DNA from: Saussurea involucrata
Lineage: Eukaryota; Streptophyta; Magnoliopsida; Asterales; Asteraceae
Reading direction: 5' to 3'
DNA: 64,000 bases
NCBI GenBank assembly: GCA_033807775.1
Contig: CM066313.1
Span: 86,367,484 to 86,431,483 of the forward strand
This document shows positions 12,044-21,787 of this stretch, piece by piece. Each line of letters begins with the position of its first letter. Positions within the stretch are counted from its first letter, which is position 1. Below the pieces are notes generated by a model. The model made no database searches and was not told where the DNA came from. It saw only the letters and a list, made by a program, of their open reading frames with translations. A program made the translations under genes and the position numbers.

Positions 12044-14821
12044 TCAGTTAGTTTTATTGGGAACCCAAGCCGAAGTGGTCTTGGGTCTCCCTTGCTCATC
12101 AAAGTACTTGCACTTGGTTTTGATGAGATTTTCAACCTTAGGTACTGCAGTACTGGAGTACTTTGTCAATATAATTGGTCTAGCAGCACAAACACTAGAA
12201 GCAGTATTAACCTTAGAAGTACTAACAGTGCTAGCAGTACTAACATTGGGAGCAGCAGTATTGTTAGCAGCACTATCAGTACTAGCAGCAGTATCAGCAG
12301 TACTAACAGAGTTAGCAATATTAACAGAGTTAACACTGCTAGGAGCAGTATTAACAGAGTTAACACTGCTAGCAGCAGTACTATCTGAAGAAGAAGCACT
12401 AACAGTGTTAGCAGCACTAATTCTTGAAGAATTTCTAGCAGTATTAACACTGCTAGCAGCACTAACTCTTGAAGAATTACTAGCAGTATTAACACTGCTA
12501 GCAGCACTAACTCTTGAAGAAGTACTAACAGTGTTAGCAGTATTAACACTGCTAGCAGCAGTATTATTTTTAGTGCCTTTTGTAACCCACATTGTAACAC
12601 ATTCCTTTTCAGGCTTTTTCTTCATGTGGCTTTTTGGTTCAGCTTGTTTCTTAGCCACATTTGTTCTTGTAGGCTTCCTATAGCCAGAAGGTTTTTGATA
12701 ACTTCTTTGAAAACTTCTCTTTTGGTTAATAGGATTGAAGAAACAGTATTTGGCAAGATGATTCAGTTTGCCACAAATAAAGCAAGGTTTTGGTCTGTTA
12801 ATCTTTTGCAGATCAACTCCTTGCCTTAGTGCCCACTGGTTATTCCAGTTCCTTTGATTTCCCCTCTTATTATCATGTTTTTGGGGCTGATACTCTTGAG
12901 ATTTCCTGCAAGAACACTGTTCACAAGCATTAGAGTTCACAACTGTGGTCTGTGTGTAATGAACTTTCTTTCCTTTTACAGTCCTTTTCATCTCCTTACT
13001 CCTATCCCAAGAACTTCCACCTTCCTCATTAGTCTTGATGTGATTTTCTAATGGGATCTCATCACTGTCCTTCTTAGAATCTTCCCCATCAGATCCATCT
13101 TCAACAACAACTGCATCTAATGGGTCTACACTAGTGGCTCCTTCAGATAAGTCCTTACTATCCATGGTTTCTAATAGGTCTGACTTAGGAGGGATGTAGT
13201 TGTTGTTATAGGGTGGGGGAGTGGCATTATACCCTAGGCCTGTTTTCATCTTACCATGGACTTGAGCATTTATTATTGTGTCCATGGCTTTAAAAGCTTT
13301 TGAAAACTTTTCAACATCAGCTGTAACTTTCTTAAGTTCTTCTTTTAATTTTTCACACTCTTCCCTAGACTCTTTCAGTTGGAACTCCAGACCACCTTTT
13401 TCCCACTTCCAGTAGTTAGTATCATATGAGTGTTGAAGTTCATTGGCTTGAAAGGCCCTAATCTGTTCTTCAAACCTCTCAACAATCAACACATAGTCTC
13501 TTCTATCCTTTTCTAACCTTTTAAGATCATCACACATACCCTGATTGTGATCTCTATACCTTTTAACAGTGTCTATACAAGCTTGAGTACAGAGATTAGA
13601 TTTTACCTCAGAGGGAAGATCTGAAACTTCAGCCATAAGTGCTTGATTTTGGATGGCTTCTTCTGCTTGGTCACTCCAGTCAAATCCCATTCCTTGTTGA
13701 GAAACAAGAGCTTGAATGGAGCTTTTGTTCTGATTGGAACTTCCAGCCTGAGTTTGTTGATGGCTGTTGTGATATGTTCCTCCTCTGCATTCCCTGGCAA
13801 AGTGTCCCATCTTGTGACACTTGTAGCATTCAACTTTGGATTTGTCAAATCCAGCACCATCCTCTCTTCTTTGGGAAAAATTGTTTCTCCCTGTCCTCTT
13901 AATGAATCTCTTCACTCTCATAGACAGCATAGCCATCTGCCACTTTATATCCATCTCTTCAAGATCATCAGCATTAACCTGTTCTAAATCATCATTAATC
14001 AAAGAGGAATTTATATGACTGGAAAAGAAAGCTTCTAGTACTGTATCTTTGGACTTTTCCTGATTGACTGAACCAGCAGCATTAACTGAACCAGCAGTAC
14101 TAACTGATTCATGGTTAGCAGTAGAATCAGGTGATGCTGAAAGAAGTGCAACATTATGAACAAATCCAGAGGGCTTCTTTTTGGCTTCAACCTCTGATTC
14201 AAATACTCTAAGATCATTGTACAGATCATCAAGTTCCTTATCTTCCAGTTGGTCATTCTGTCTGAAGGACACAGTGTACATTGTCCATTCTTCACCCAAT
14301 GATCTTAAGAACTTCCTGTTGACATCATCAGCCTCCATCTTGACTCCTACAGTGGCTAATTCTCCAATCAGCTTATTAAATCTATCAAACGTTTGAGTCA
14401 TGGACTCATTCTTGGTAGAAGTAAAGTTTTCATACTGCTGCTTGAGAATTGCCTTTTGATTTCTCTTTGTGCTTTTGGTGCCAGTAAATCTTTTCTCCAA
14501 AGCATTCCATAGAATCTGAGCATCAGTGCAGTGATGGAATTGATGCTGATACTCATTGGGAATAGCCAAAAGCAGGGTGCTTAAGGCCTTCATCTCTGTT
14601 TGTCTGACTTTCCTTTCTGCATCAGTCTTTGGAGGAGGTCTTTTGCCATCTGGTCCAGTTCTTCCTTCAGCACATGGACCATTCTCAATGATATCCCAGA
14701 TGGAATAATCAGTAAGCAGAATGTACTGCTTGATTCTAATTTTCCACATGTCAAATTCATTGGGTCTGAGCATGGGAACCTTAGATACAAGAGTACTGTT
14801 TGATTCAAAAGAATTTTCCAT
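12044..14821 (-). CDS. gag: Gag of inner SIRE-like element (925 residues, intact)
   Basis: Uninterrupted ORF starting at an ATG 29 bases after the PBS. The N-terminal UBN2-type region is followed by a CCHC zinc knuckle at about residue 331 (CYKCHKMGHFAREC), a long charged helical segment (about residues 400-540), a second CCHC knuckle at about 680 (CFICGKLNHLAKYC), a basic linker, and a Ser/Ala/Asn/Thr/Val-rich repeat tail ending in WVPNKTN. Gag would coat the element RNA in cytoplasmic particles. It is long for a copia gag, which fits the SIRE lineage. It is the only undamaged large ORF of either SIRE-like copy. Confidence 0.93.
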   Translation of the reverse strand: MENSFESNSTLVSKVPMLRPNEFDMWKIRIKQYILLTDYSIWDIIENGPCAEGRTGPDGKRPPPKTDAERKVRQTEMKALSTLLLAIPNEYQHQFHHCTDAQILWNALEKRFTGTKSTKRNQKAILKQQYENFTSTKNESMTQTFDRFNKLIGELATVGVKMEADDVNRKFLRSLGEEWTMYTVSFRQNDQLEDKELDDLYNDLRVFESEVEAKKKPSGFVHNVALLSASPDSTANHESVSTAGSVNAAGSVNQEKSKDTVLEAFFSSHINSSLINDDLEQVNADDLEEMDIKWQMAMLSMRVKRFIKRTGRNNFSQRREDGAGFDKSKVECYKCHKMGHFARECRGGTYHNSHQQTQAGSSNQNKSSIQALVSQQGMGFDWSDQAEEAIQNQALMAEVSDLPSEVKSNLCTQACIDTVKRYRDHNQGMCDDLKRLEKDRRDYVLIVERFEEQIRAFQANELQHSYDTNYWKWEKGGLEFQLKESREECEKLKEELKKVTADVEKFSKAFKAMDTIINAQVHGKMKTGLGYNATPPPYNNNYIPPKSDLLETMDSKDLSEGATSVDPLDAVVVEDGSDGEDSKKDSDEIPLENHIKTNEEGGSSWDRSKEMKRTVKGKKVHYTQTTVVNSNACEQCSCRKSQEYQPQKHDNKRGNQRNWNNQWALRQGVDLQKINRPKPCFICGKLNHLAKYCFFNPINQKRSFQRSYQKPSGYRKPTRTNVAKKQAEPKSHMKKKPEKECVTMWVTKGTKNNTAASSVNTANTVSTSSRVSAASSVNTASNSSRVSAASSVNTARNSSRISAANTVSASSSDSTAASSVNSVNTAPSSVNSVNIANSVSTADTAASTDSAANNTAAPNVSTASTVSTSKVNTASSVCAARPIILTKYSSTAVPKVENLIKTKCKYFDEQGRPKTTSAWVPNKTN

Positions 14822-14849
14822 AATGACTGTAGAATTCTAAGAAACACTC

Positions 14850-14861
14850 GCTCTGATACCA
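14850..14861 (-). promoter_or_regulatory. Primer binding site (tRNA-Met) of inner element
   Basis: On the minus strand TGGTATCAGAGC follows the LTR end after two bases (AG), the same spacing as in the outer element. Confidence 0.93.
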
Positions 14862-14863
14862 CT

Positions 14864-15646
14864 TGTCAGGATCGAATCTTAACAAGACAACAAACACTTA
14901 GAATTCAGAATTAAAGAATCTGCGGAAAAGAACTTTAATTCTCACAATCAAGAACAATGTAACAGAAAATTCACCACTTTGTATATTCACTAAATCGACT
15001 CACAAGATTACAACCAAACCTCAATCTTGTTGAACAGGCTCAACAAGACGACTTCTACTTCTCTAGAAATAGGGTTCTTACACCTTGAGGTTAAATCTCT
15101 CTAAAAACAATATCGAATTGCTTTTCACACGTATATTAACTCGTCTATCATGTATATCTTTATGTGTGTTCTAATAGCTATCTATCAATACTATTTATAC
15201 AAAAATAATTACAAGATAACTATCAACAAGTAACTTGATCTTCTAAATCTTCGTTAAACATATCTTGATCAATTCCTTCTTTGTCTCCAAAAGTATCGCA
15301 TACCAATCTTAACAAACTCAGCAGTATTAACCTTCATTCTTCATGAGCAGTAGTAACAATCTCCAGCAGTATTAAGTCACGAGCAGTACTAACAGATATT
15401 CGATACCAGCAGTACTAACCTTGACTTGCAGTAGTAACTTAGACAAGCAGTACTAACCTCACAGAAGCAGCATTAATAATATTCCAGCAGTAGTAACTTT
15501 GTTCAGGCAGCATTAACCATGTACCAGCAGTAGTAACTTTGTTCTGGCAGCACTAACATTGAACTAGCAGTACTAACCTTGAACTGGCAGTAGTAATGTT
15601 GTTCTGGCAGTACTAACCATACTTAGCATATCTTCAATTCCCAACA
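14864..15646 (-). repeat. 5' LTR of inner copia element
   Basis: 783 bp and the same length as the partner at 4502-5284, with two substitutions between them. A TATA-like box on the minus strand lies near 15193-15200. The target-site duplication agtga follows at 15647-15651. Confidence 0.95.
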
Positions 15647-15651
15647 AGTGA

Positions 15652-17581
15652 TGTAAATGCAGGACAAAGGGATGCACCACCATCAGATAACAGTATTCAG
15701 TCTGTGATTTTTCCACTCCCTACCATTGATCCTGTTGACTTCAGTGAACCAGAAAAGGAAGCTGAACCCATTCAGAATGCAGAAGAGAAAAGAATAGAGG
15801 AAAATCAGACTTCAAGAGAGTCTGAAGTGACTGAAGAAGCTGTAGAAAATCCAGACTTAAATGAGTCAAATCTGGATGGAAACTTAGTTGAGGAACCTGG
15901 TCATCCATCAAGAACTCAGAAAAATCATCCTCCTGAGTTGGTTATAGGAGACATTGCTTCTCCCATGATGACTAGGAATCAAAGCAGACTTCAAGAGCTA
16001 CAAGATCAGCAGAATACAGTTAATACTGTACTTACTTGCTTTCTATCCCAAATTGAGCCCAAAAAGGCTTATGGTGCTATGAAAGATCCAAGTTGGATAG
16101 AAGCAATGCAAGAGGAGCTGCTACAGTTTAAATTACAGGATGTTTGGGACTTGGTGGACCTTCCAAAAGGTCATAGAGCAATTGGCACCAAGTGGATTTT
16201 CAGAAACAAGAAGGATGACAGAGGAATAGTGATCAGAAACAAAGCAAGGCTGGTTGCACAAGGGTATACTCAGAAAGAGGGCATAGACTATGAGGAAGTC
16301 TTTGCTCCAGTGGCAAGGATTGAAGCAATTAGGCTATTTCTAGCCTATGCCTCATACATGAAGTTCAAGGTCTACCAAATGGATGTAAAAAGTGCTTTTC
16401 TGTATGGAAGTATTGATGAAGAAGTATATGTCTGTCAACCCCCTGGATTTGAGAATCCATTGCACCCTGACAGAGTGTACAAGCTGAAGAAGGCACTTTA
16501 TGGTTTACATCAAGCCCCAAGAGCATGGTATGACACCCTGTCTACCTATCTCTTGGAAAATGACTTTGAAAGAGGAGTCATTGACAAGACCTTGTTCATT
16601 AAGAGGAGAAAGAAAGACACACTACTTGTTCAGATCTATGTGGATGACATCATCTTTGGATCCACAAATTATCACATGTGTAAAGAGTTTGAAGAGTTAA
16701 TGCACAAGAGATTCAAAATGAGTTCCATGGGTGAACTTACTTTCTTCCTTGGGCTTCAGGTGAAACAGAGGAAAGATGGGATTTTCATAAGCCAATCCAA
16801 ATATGTGAAAGACATCCTGGACAAGTATGGTTTAACAGACTCAAAGCCAGCAAGCACACCAATGGAGACACACAAACAGATCACTGCAGATCTTGAGGGG
16901 GAGGATGTGGATGTCCATCATTACAGATCTATGATTGGATCACTCATGTATCTCACAGCCTCTAGACCAGACATTATGTTTCCAGTATGTGTTTGTGCCA
17001 GATTTCAGGTTACACCTAAGCAATCACACATGCATGCAGTCAAAAGAATTTTTAGATACCTCAGAGGGCAACCTAGATTAGGTCTTTGGTATCCTTATGA
17101 ATCTTCATTTGACTTGCTTGCATACTCAGACAGTGACTTAGGTGGGGCTAACATGGATAGAAAGTCTACTTCAGGTGGATGTCAGTTTTTGGGTGCAAGA
17201 CTTGTATCATGGCAGTGTAAGAAACAAACCGCAGTGTCCTTATCCACAACAGAAGCTGAGTATATAGCTGCTGCAAGCTGCTGTTCTCAGGTGTTATGGA
17301 TTCAGAATCAGATGTTGGACTATGGGGTAACATTTCTGCACACTCCAATCTTCATTGACAACAACAGTGCCATCAGCATTGTTAACAATCCTGTCAAGCA
17401 CTCAAAAACAAAGCACATAGAGATCAGGTATCACTTTATTAGAGACTGTAATGAAAAGAAATTGATTCAAGTTGCTAAAGTTCATACCAATGACCAGTTT
17501 GCTGATCTATTCACAAAAGCTTTTGATGTGGGTAGATTCACTTTCTTGGTAACAAGTGTGGGCATGATCAACCTTGAATAA
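15652..17581 (+). pseudogene. pol: pol of outer element, 3' part (RT and RNase H)
   Basis: Resumes exactly in the frame left at 4501. A Ser/Glu-rich linker precedes reverse transcriptase (WIEAMQEELLQF, VYQMDVKSAFLYG, QIYVDDIIFGS) and RNase H (AYSDSDLGGANMDRKSTSGG, STTEAEYIAAASCCSQ, then the C-terminal DLFTKAF block). There is no internal stop. Taken with 3108-4501 the pol frame is undamaged apart from the insertion, while gag and the third ORF have stops. That pattern suggests pol was intact when the inner element landed. Confidence 0.93.
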
Positions 17582-17761
17582 ATTCATGATTTTTATTTTT
17601 TTATATATATACCTGTATTTCTTTGTATATTTGGTGTTACTAACTAGTTTTCTCAGAACCTCAGTATGACTCAGATGGACAAGTGCTGCAAAGTGTAAGT
17701 ATAGTTACTACTACCAGTGCAGAGTTACTACTGCTAGTACATATTTTCTACTGCATGTATA

Positions 17762-18017
17762 GTTAATACTGCTTAGCAGTTAATACTGCTCTGTAGTTAA
17801 TACTACTTAGTAGTTAATACTGCTTAGTAATTAATACTGCTTAGTAGTTAATACTGCTTTGTAGTTAATACTGCTTAGTAGATAATACTGCTTTGTAGTT
17901 AATACTGCTTTGTAGTTACTACTGCTTTGTAGTTAATACTGTTTAGTAGTTAATACTGCTCAGTAGTTAATACTGCTTTGTAGTTAATACTGCTAAGTCG
18001 TTAATACTGCTTTTGAA
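17762..18017 (+). repeat. 17-bp tandem array between pol and third ORF (outer element)
   Basis: Fifteen consecutive 17-bp units of the form GTTAATACTGCTTAGTA, with variation mainly in the last five bases. Shorter irregular copies precede it from about 17700. Same unit, orientation and place as the inner element's array. Confidence 0.94.
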
Positions 18018-18103
18018 GAAAATCAGGGCTAGTACTGCTATAAATACTCTTTCAGCCCGCTAAAGCTCATAACGTCTTTTTGCATTCAATTTCTCTCTCT
18101 CGT

Positions 18104-18122
18104 TCTAACCTTTTCTCCCTAG
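18104..18122 (+). promoter_or_regulatory. Candidate 3' splice site before the third ORF
   Basis: A branch-point-like TTCTAAC is followed by a pyrimidine-rich tract ending CCCTAG, 36 bases before the ATG at 18158. The inner copy keeps the CTAAC and CCCTAG. This would allow a spliced subgenomic mRNA for the third ORF; inference from sequence only. Confidence 0.45.
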
Positions 18123-18157
18123 AATCTCTGTGTTTTCTATCCAAATCCTCAGGAAGA

Positions 18158-20863
18158 ATGACGACAATGGAATTTGTCGATGAGCACAATGAGATTGCGA
18201 TGCTTCAGAAGCCAAAGCAGGCCGCAGGATTTCATGATATTGTGGATTTTCTCAAGTCCTCACACATCTCTCATGCCCTAACAGTGTGCCCAACCATATA
18301 TATCGAGCATCAAAAGCAATTTTGGGAGAATGCCGCTGTTATTTTCGAAGATGGGCAGAAAATCATTCGAACAAGGGTTTGTGACAAACCCTTGAAGGTC
18401 ACAGAGGAGGTTATTCGCATCACTCTTCACTTAGATGATGCCTCAGGTATAACCTATCTCTCTAATGATGAACTTTTCTCGACCTTACCAAGAATGGGGT
18501 ATGAAGGTCCCATTGGCGTTTTTAAATTCTTCAAGTCAAAATTTTACACCCAATGGAGATTTCTTGTTCATACTCTTATGCACTGTATTTCAAAGAAAAC
18601 CACTGGATGGAGTGAGTTTAGCAGTACCATTGCTTATGCCTTGGTCTGCTTAACCACTGCCAGAAAGTTCAATTTTTCAGCAATGATTTTTAATGATCTT
18701 GTGGCAAACCTAGAATCCAAAAAGAGATTTTACATGTATCCCAAGTTTGTCCAAGAAGTACTTAACCATGAATTGACGGATTTGCCTCAGTCTGCTGAGG
18801 TATATGTGCCAAAACCCCCTAAAGGGAAGGTTTTCTCAAATATGAGAAGAATTCCTAGGGACTCGGAAGGAGTTGACACACCATTATTCTCTACAATGAT
18901 GGTTGTGTCCCACACCTCTGAAGGTATGGCATCAGGGTCAAGGCCCCCATTAGACACACCCACTGATGACCAATCCCAACCTTCCATCACCAAAGAAATT
19001 CCACAGTCCATTCTTTTAAGACCCAATCCCAAAATCACCAAGAAGTTTGAAAGAAGAAAGGTACACAAGGTTCCTTCCCTTAATGTATCTCCTAATAGCC
19101 CAAAGCCTACAAGCCCTCTATTGGAGCATTCTCCAATAGAGAATATCAAAAGGGTAACCAAAGGGGTGTCTCCCAACCCCAAGAAGGTGCTCTCTAAGGA
19201 GAAGGATGAGCATGTGGGCTGCAAGGCTGCCACTACTTCTGCTAGCAAAGAGAAGGACAGTGGTAACATCAATAAGACCTTCCCCACGGCAACTCAGAAT
19301 GTGAAAACATTCAGAGGACCCAGGCGCCAAGAAACCATGGGAGTAGGCAGTGCTTTTGCTAGGCAAAAGACACCTACTAAAATTTCCAGTGATCCTTTAA
19401 CGGAGGTAAACACTCCTAAACAGGGTGAGGATGGATATACTTATGAGGAATTGATGGAAACCATTGCCAACATCAACATTGATGTCATGAATCAGCAGAA
19501 GGAGATTGATGAGCTTAAAAAGGTGATTCTTTATCAGCACACCAAGATAGAGAAAAATAAGAAGATGATCACCAAGCTGCTGCAAAGAAGAAAGAGAGCT
19601 CAGTATGTTCTGAGAAGGAGAAGATCAATCACTGATGCTTCCAAAAAGGGGGGGGGGTTAGAAACTGAACTAAACATGGAGGATGCAAAGGTTGAGGGGG
19701 AGAATGAGTATAAGGTTGAGGGGGAGACTGAGCAGGTTGCAGAAGTTGCAAAGGAAGCAGAAAGTGAGAAAGCAGCAGTAACTGAAGCAGCAGAAACCAC
19801 AGAAAAAGCAGTAGAAACAGTTAATGCTGCAGTATCTGAGATTGAAGCAGCAGTAGCTGAAATTATTAAGAGTCTTGTGGATGCAGCAGTATCTGAAAGT
19901 GAGAAGGAAACAGTATCTGTATCTACAGTAACTAAATCTGAGATTGAAGCAGAGGTATTTGAGATTGTGAAGAATTGTGTTGAAGCAGCAGTATCAAAGA
20001 TTATAAAAGAAGCAGTAACAGAAAGAGCAGCAGAAATGGTTAATGCTGCTAGTCAAAAAGCAGCAGAAACCATTCAAGCAGCAGAAATGGTTAATGTTGC
20101 TGAAAAACATAAGGCAGCAGAAACCATCCCTGAAGCAGCAGAAACAAAGGAAACAGCTGAAACCATTCCTGAAGCTGTTAAAACACTCAAAAGAACCAAG
20201 ATAGTGTCAAACAAAAGACCAAGAACAAAGTCTATAGCTTCAAAGAAGAAAGTTGTAAAGAAGCCCAGGGTGGAACCCAGTGTAGAAGAAGCTAAGGAGG
20301 AAGTTGTGAAAGAGAAAGCTGATCAAAAAGTTGCCGAAGAAGAAGTGGCAACTCCATCAGGTCAACCAAGCAATGTACAATCACCAACAAATACTCAATG
20401 TGATATGTATATTACTGTGGTTGATTCTAGTCCTATCAAAGTTAAACCATTAGCTTCTATGGCTCCTGAAATCATCTTCTGGGATACTTTGAAAGATCAG
20501 AGAAAGGAGTACATTAGAGTAAAAAGAGCAGATGGGAAGTTTGAGGTCAGTTCTACATGGGGAAGACTTATAAGGATGTGCTCTAGATCAGACTTGGAAG
20601 AGATGTTCAAGGTGGGAATGAAGCTTTATGGAAATATGCTGACTGAGAATGGAATGTCCATCACCAAAATGGTACTTGAATACCTGTGCCTAATGTTCAA
20701 ACCAGAAGCAGTTCAGTATAGGATAGAAAGAAATTTTCAAGTCATTACCAACTGGATGCTCATTGAAAACTGTGGAGTGTATGTCATCACTCTTGACAAT
20801 ACATACCATGAGTATTATTTGGTGGATGTGGTATACAAACATAGCAAGAAAAGATTGAATTGA
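18158..20863 (+). pseudogene. Third ORF of outer element (positionally env-like), C-terminally truncated
   Basis: I chose the ATG at 18158 (MTTMEFVDEHNE) because it matches the conserved start in the inner copy; an upstream in-frame ATG at 18080 lies before the putative splice site. The product is about 901 residues: a conserved N-terminal domain (to about residue 230, with WRFLVHTLMHCISKKTTGW), a basic/proline-rich linker, a coiled coil (about residues 433-480), an Ala/Glu/Val-rich low-complexity region, an NLS-like basic stretch (about residue 685) and a conserved C-terminal domain. TGA at 20861-20863 replaces a Gly codon of the inner copy and removes about 38 residues that are still readable to about 20976. 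No signal peptide or membrane span is visible. Function unknown. Confidence 0.8.
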
Positions 20864-21026
20864 ATGCTACATACTAAGTTGACTTGCAGCAAGGATTCTG
20901 AAATGGGAAGATACTTGGTGAGAAGAATTCTTAATCAAAGTCTGGGAGTGAATCCTGATTTATGCGTTCATGATTAAGTTTTGGAAGCATCATCTGAAGA
21001 ACTTGACTTCTCAACCTGAAAAGTCA

Positions 21027-21040
21027 AGTTAGGGGGAGAT
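21027..21040 (+). promoter_or_regulatory. Polypurine tract of outer element
   Basis: AGTTAGGGGGAGAT immediately precedes the 3' LTR at 21041. Confidence 0.92.
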
Positions 21041-21787
21041 TGTTGGGAACTGAAGATTTGCTAAGTATGATTAGTACTGCCAGAACTACATTACTACTGC
21101 CAGAACAACCTTAATACTGCCAGGGCATAATTAATACTGCTGGATCAAAGTTAGTACTGCTTGTCATAGTTAGTACTGCTGGATCAAGTTAATACTGCTG
21201 GAACAAATTAATGCTGCTGGAACTCTGTTAGTACTGCTGATGCATTAATGCTGCTGGAACAAGGTTAGTACTACTAAGTCAAGTTAATGCTGCTGGAATG
21301 AATTAGTGCTGCTGGAGAATATTAGTACTGCTCATGCTGAATGAAGATTAATACTGCTGATGTGATAAGTTTGGTATGCGAAGAGATTGGAGATAAAGAT
21401 GGAATGGATGAAGATATGCTTAAAGAAGATTCAGAAGATCAATTTATTTTTGATAGTTATCTTGTAATTATTGTGTATAAATAGATGTTGATAGATAGCT
21501 ATTCGAGTGAGGAGAATATACGAGAGTTTCAGGATTTGATTTTGTTTTAGAGAGAATTAACCTCAAGGCTTAGAACCCTATTTCTAGAGAAGTAGAAGTC
21601 GTCTTGATTGAGCCTGTTCATCAAGATTGAGGTTTGGTTGTAATCTTGTGAGTCGAAGCATTGAATACAAACAGTTTGTGTTCTCTGATATATTGTTCTT
21701 TGATTGTGTGAATTAAAGTTCTTTTCCGCAGATTCTTTAATTCTGAATTCTAAGTATTATTAGTCTTGTTAAGATTCGATCCTGACA
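21041..21787 (+). repeat. 3' LTR of outer copia element
   Basis: 747 bp, TGTTGGGA to CCTGACA. A TATA box (tataaata) lies at 21477-21484. The U3 portion (about 21065-21360) carries around a dozen RTTARTRCTGCT variants. It is a diverged relative of the inner element's 783-bp LTR. Confidence 0.95.

Larger units (their letters stand above)
4502..15646 (-). mobile_element. Inner SIRE-like copia retrotransposon, full length, nested in pol
   Basis: Seen: 783-bp LTRs at both ends (4502-5284 and 14864-15646), starting TG and ending CA, with only 2 mismatches. A perfect 5-bp target duplication, agtga, flanks it at 4497-4501 and 15647-15651. Reading on the minus strand the order is LTR, PBS, gag, pol, repeat spacer, third ORF, purine tract, LTR. 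It is the same family as the outer element in antiparallel orientation. The near-identical LTRs make it the most recent large insertion in the window. Pol has a frameshift and the third ORF two stops, so it is unlikely to be autonomous now. Confidence 0.96.
1..21787 (+). mobile_element. Outer SIRE-like Ty1/copia retrotransposon, interrupted by a nested copy
   Basis: Seen: part of a 5' LTR, a PBS complementary to initiator tRNA-Met, gag, pol, a third ORF, a purine tract and a complete 3' LTR, all on the plus strand. Window position 1 aligns with 21266 of the 3' LTR, so about 225 bp of the 5' LTR lie left of the window. The 522 comparable bases differ at 6 sites with no indels. Bases 4502-15646 are a later insertion; without it the element would be about 10.9 kb. 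Known: copia order is gag-PR-IN-RT-RH, and SIRE/Maximus elements carry an extra ORF after pol. The lineage call is inference. Two stops in gag, one near the end of the third ORF and the insertion in pol make this copy defective. Confidence 0.93.
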
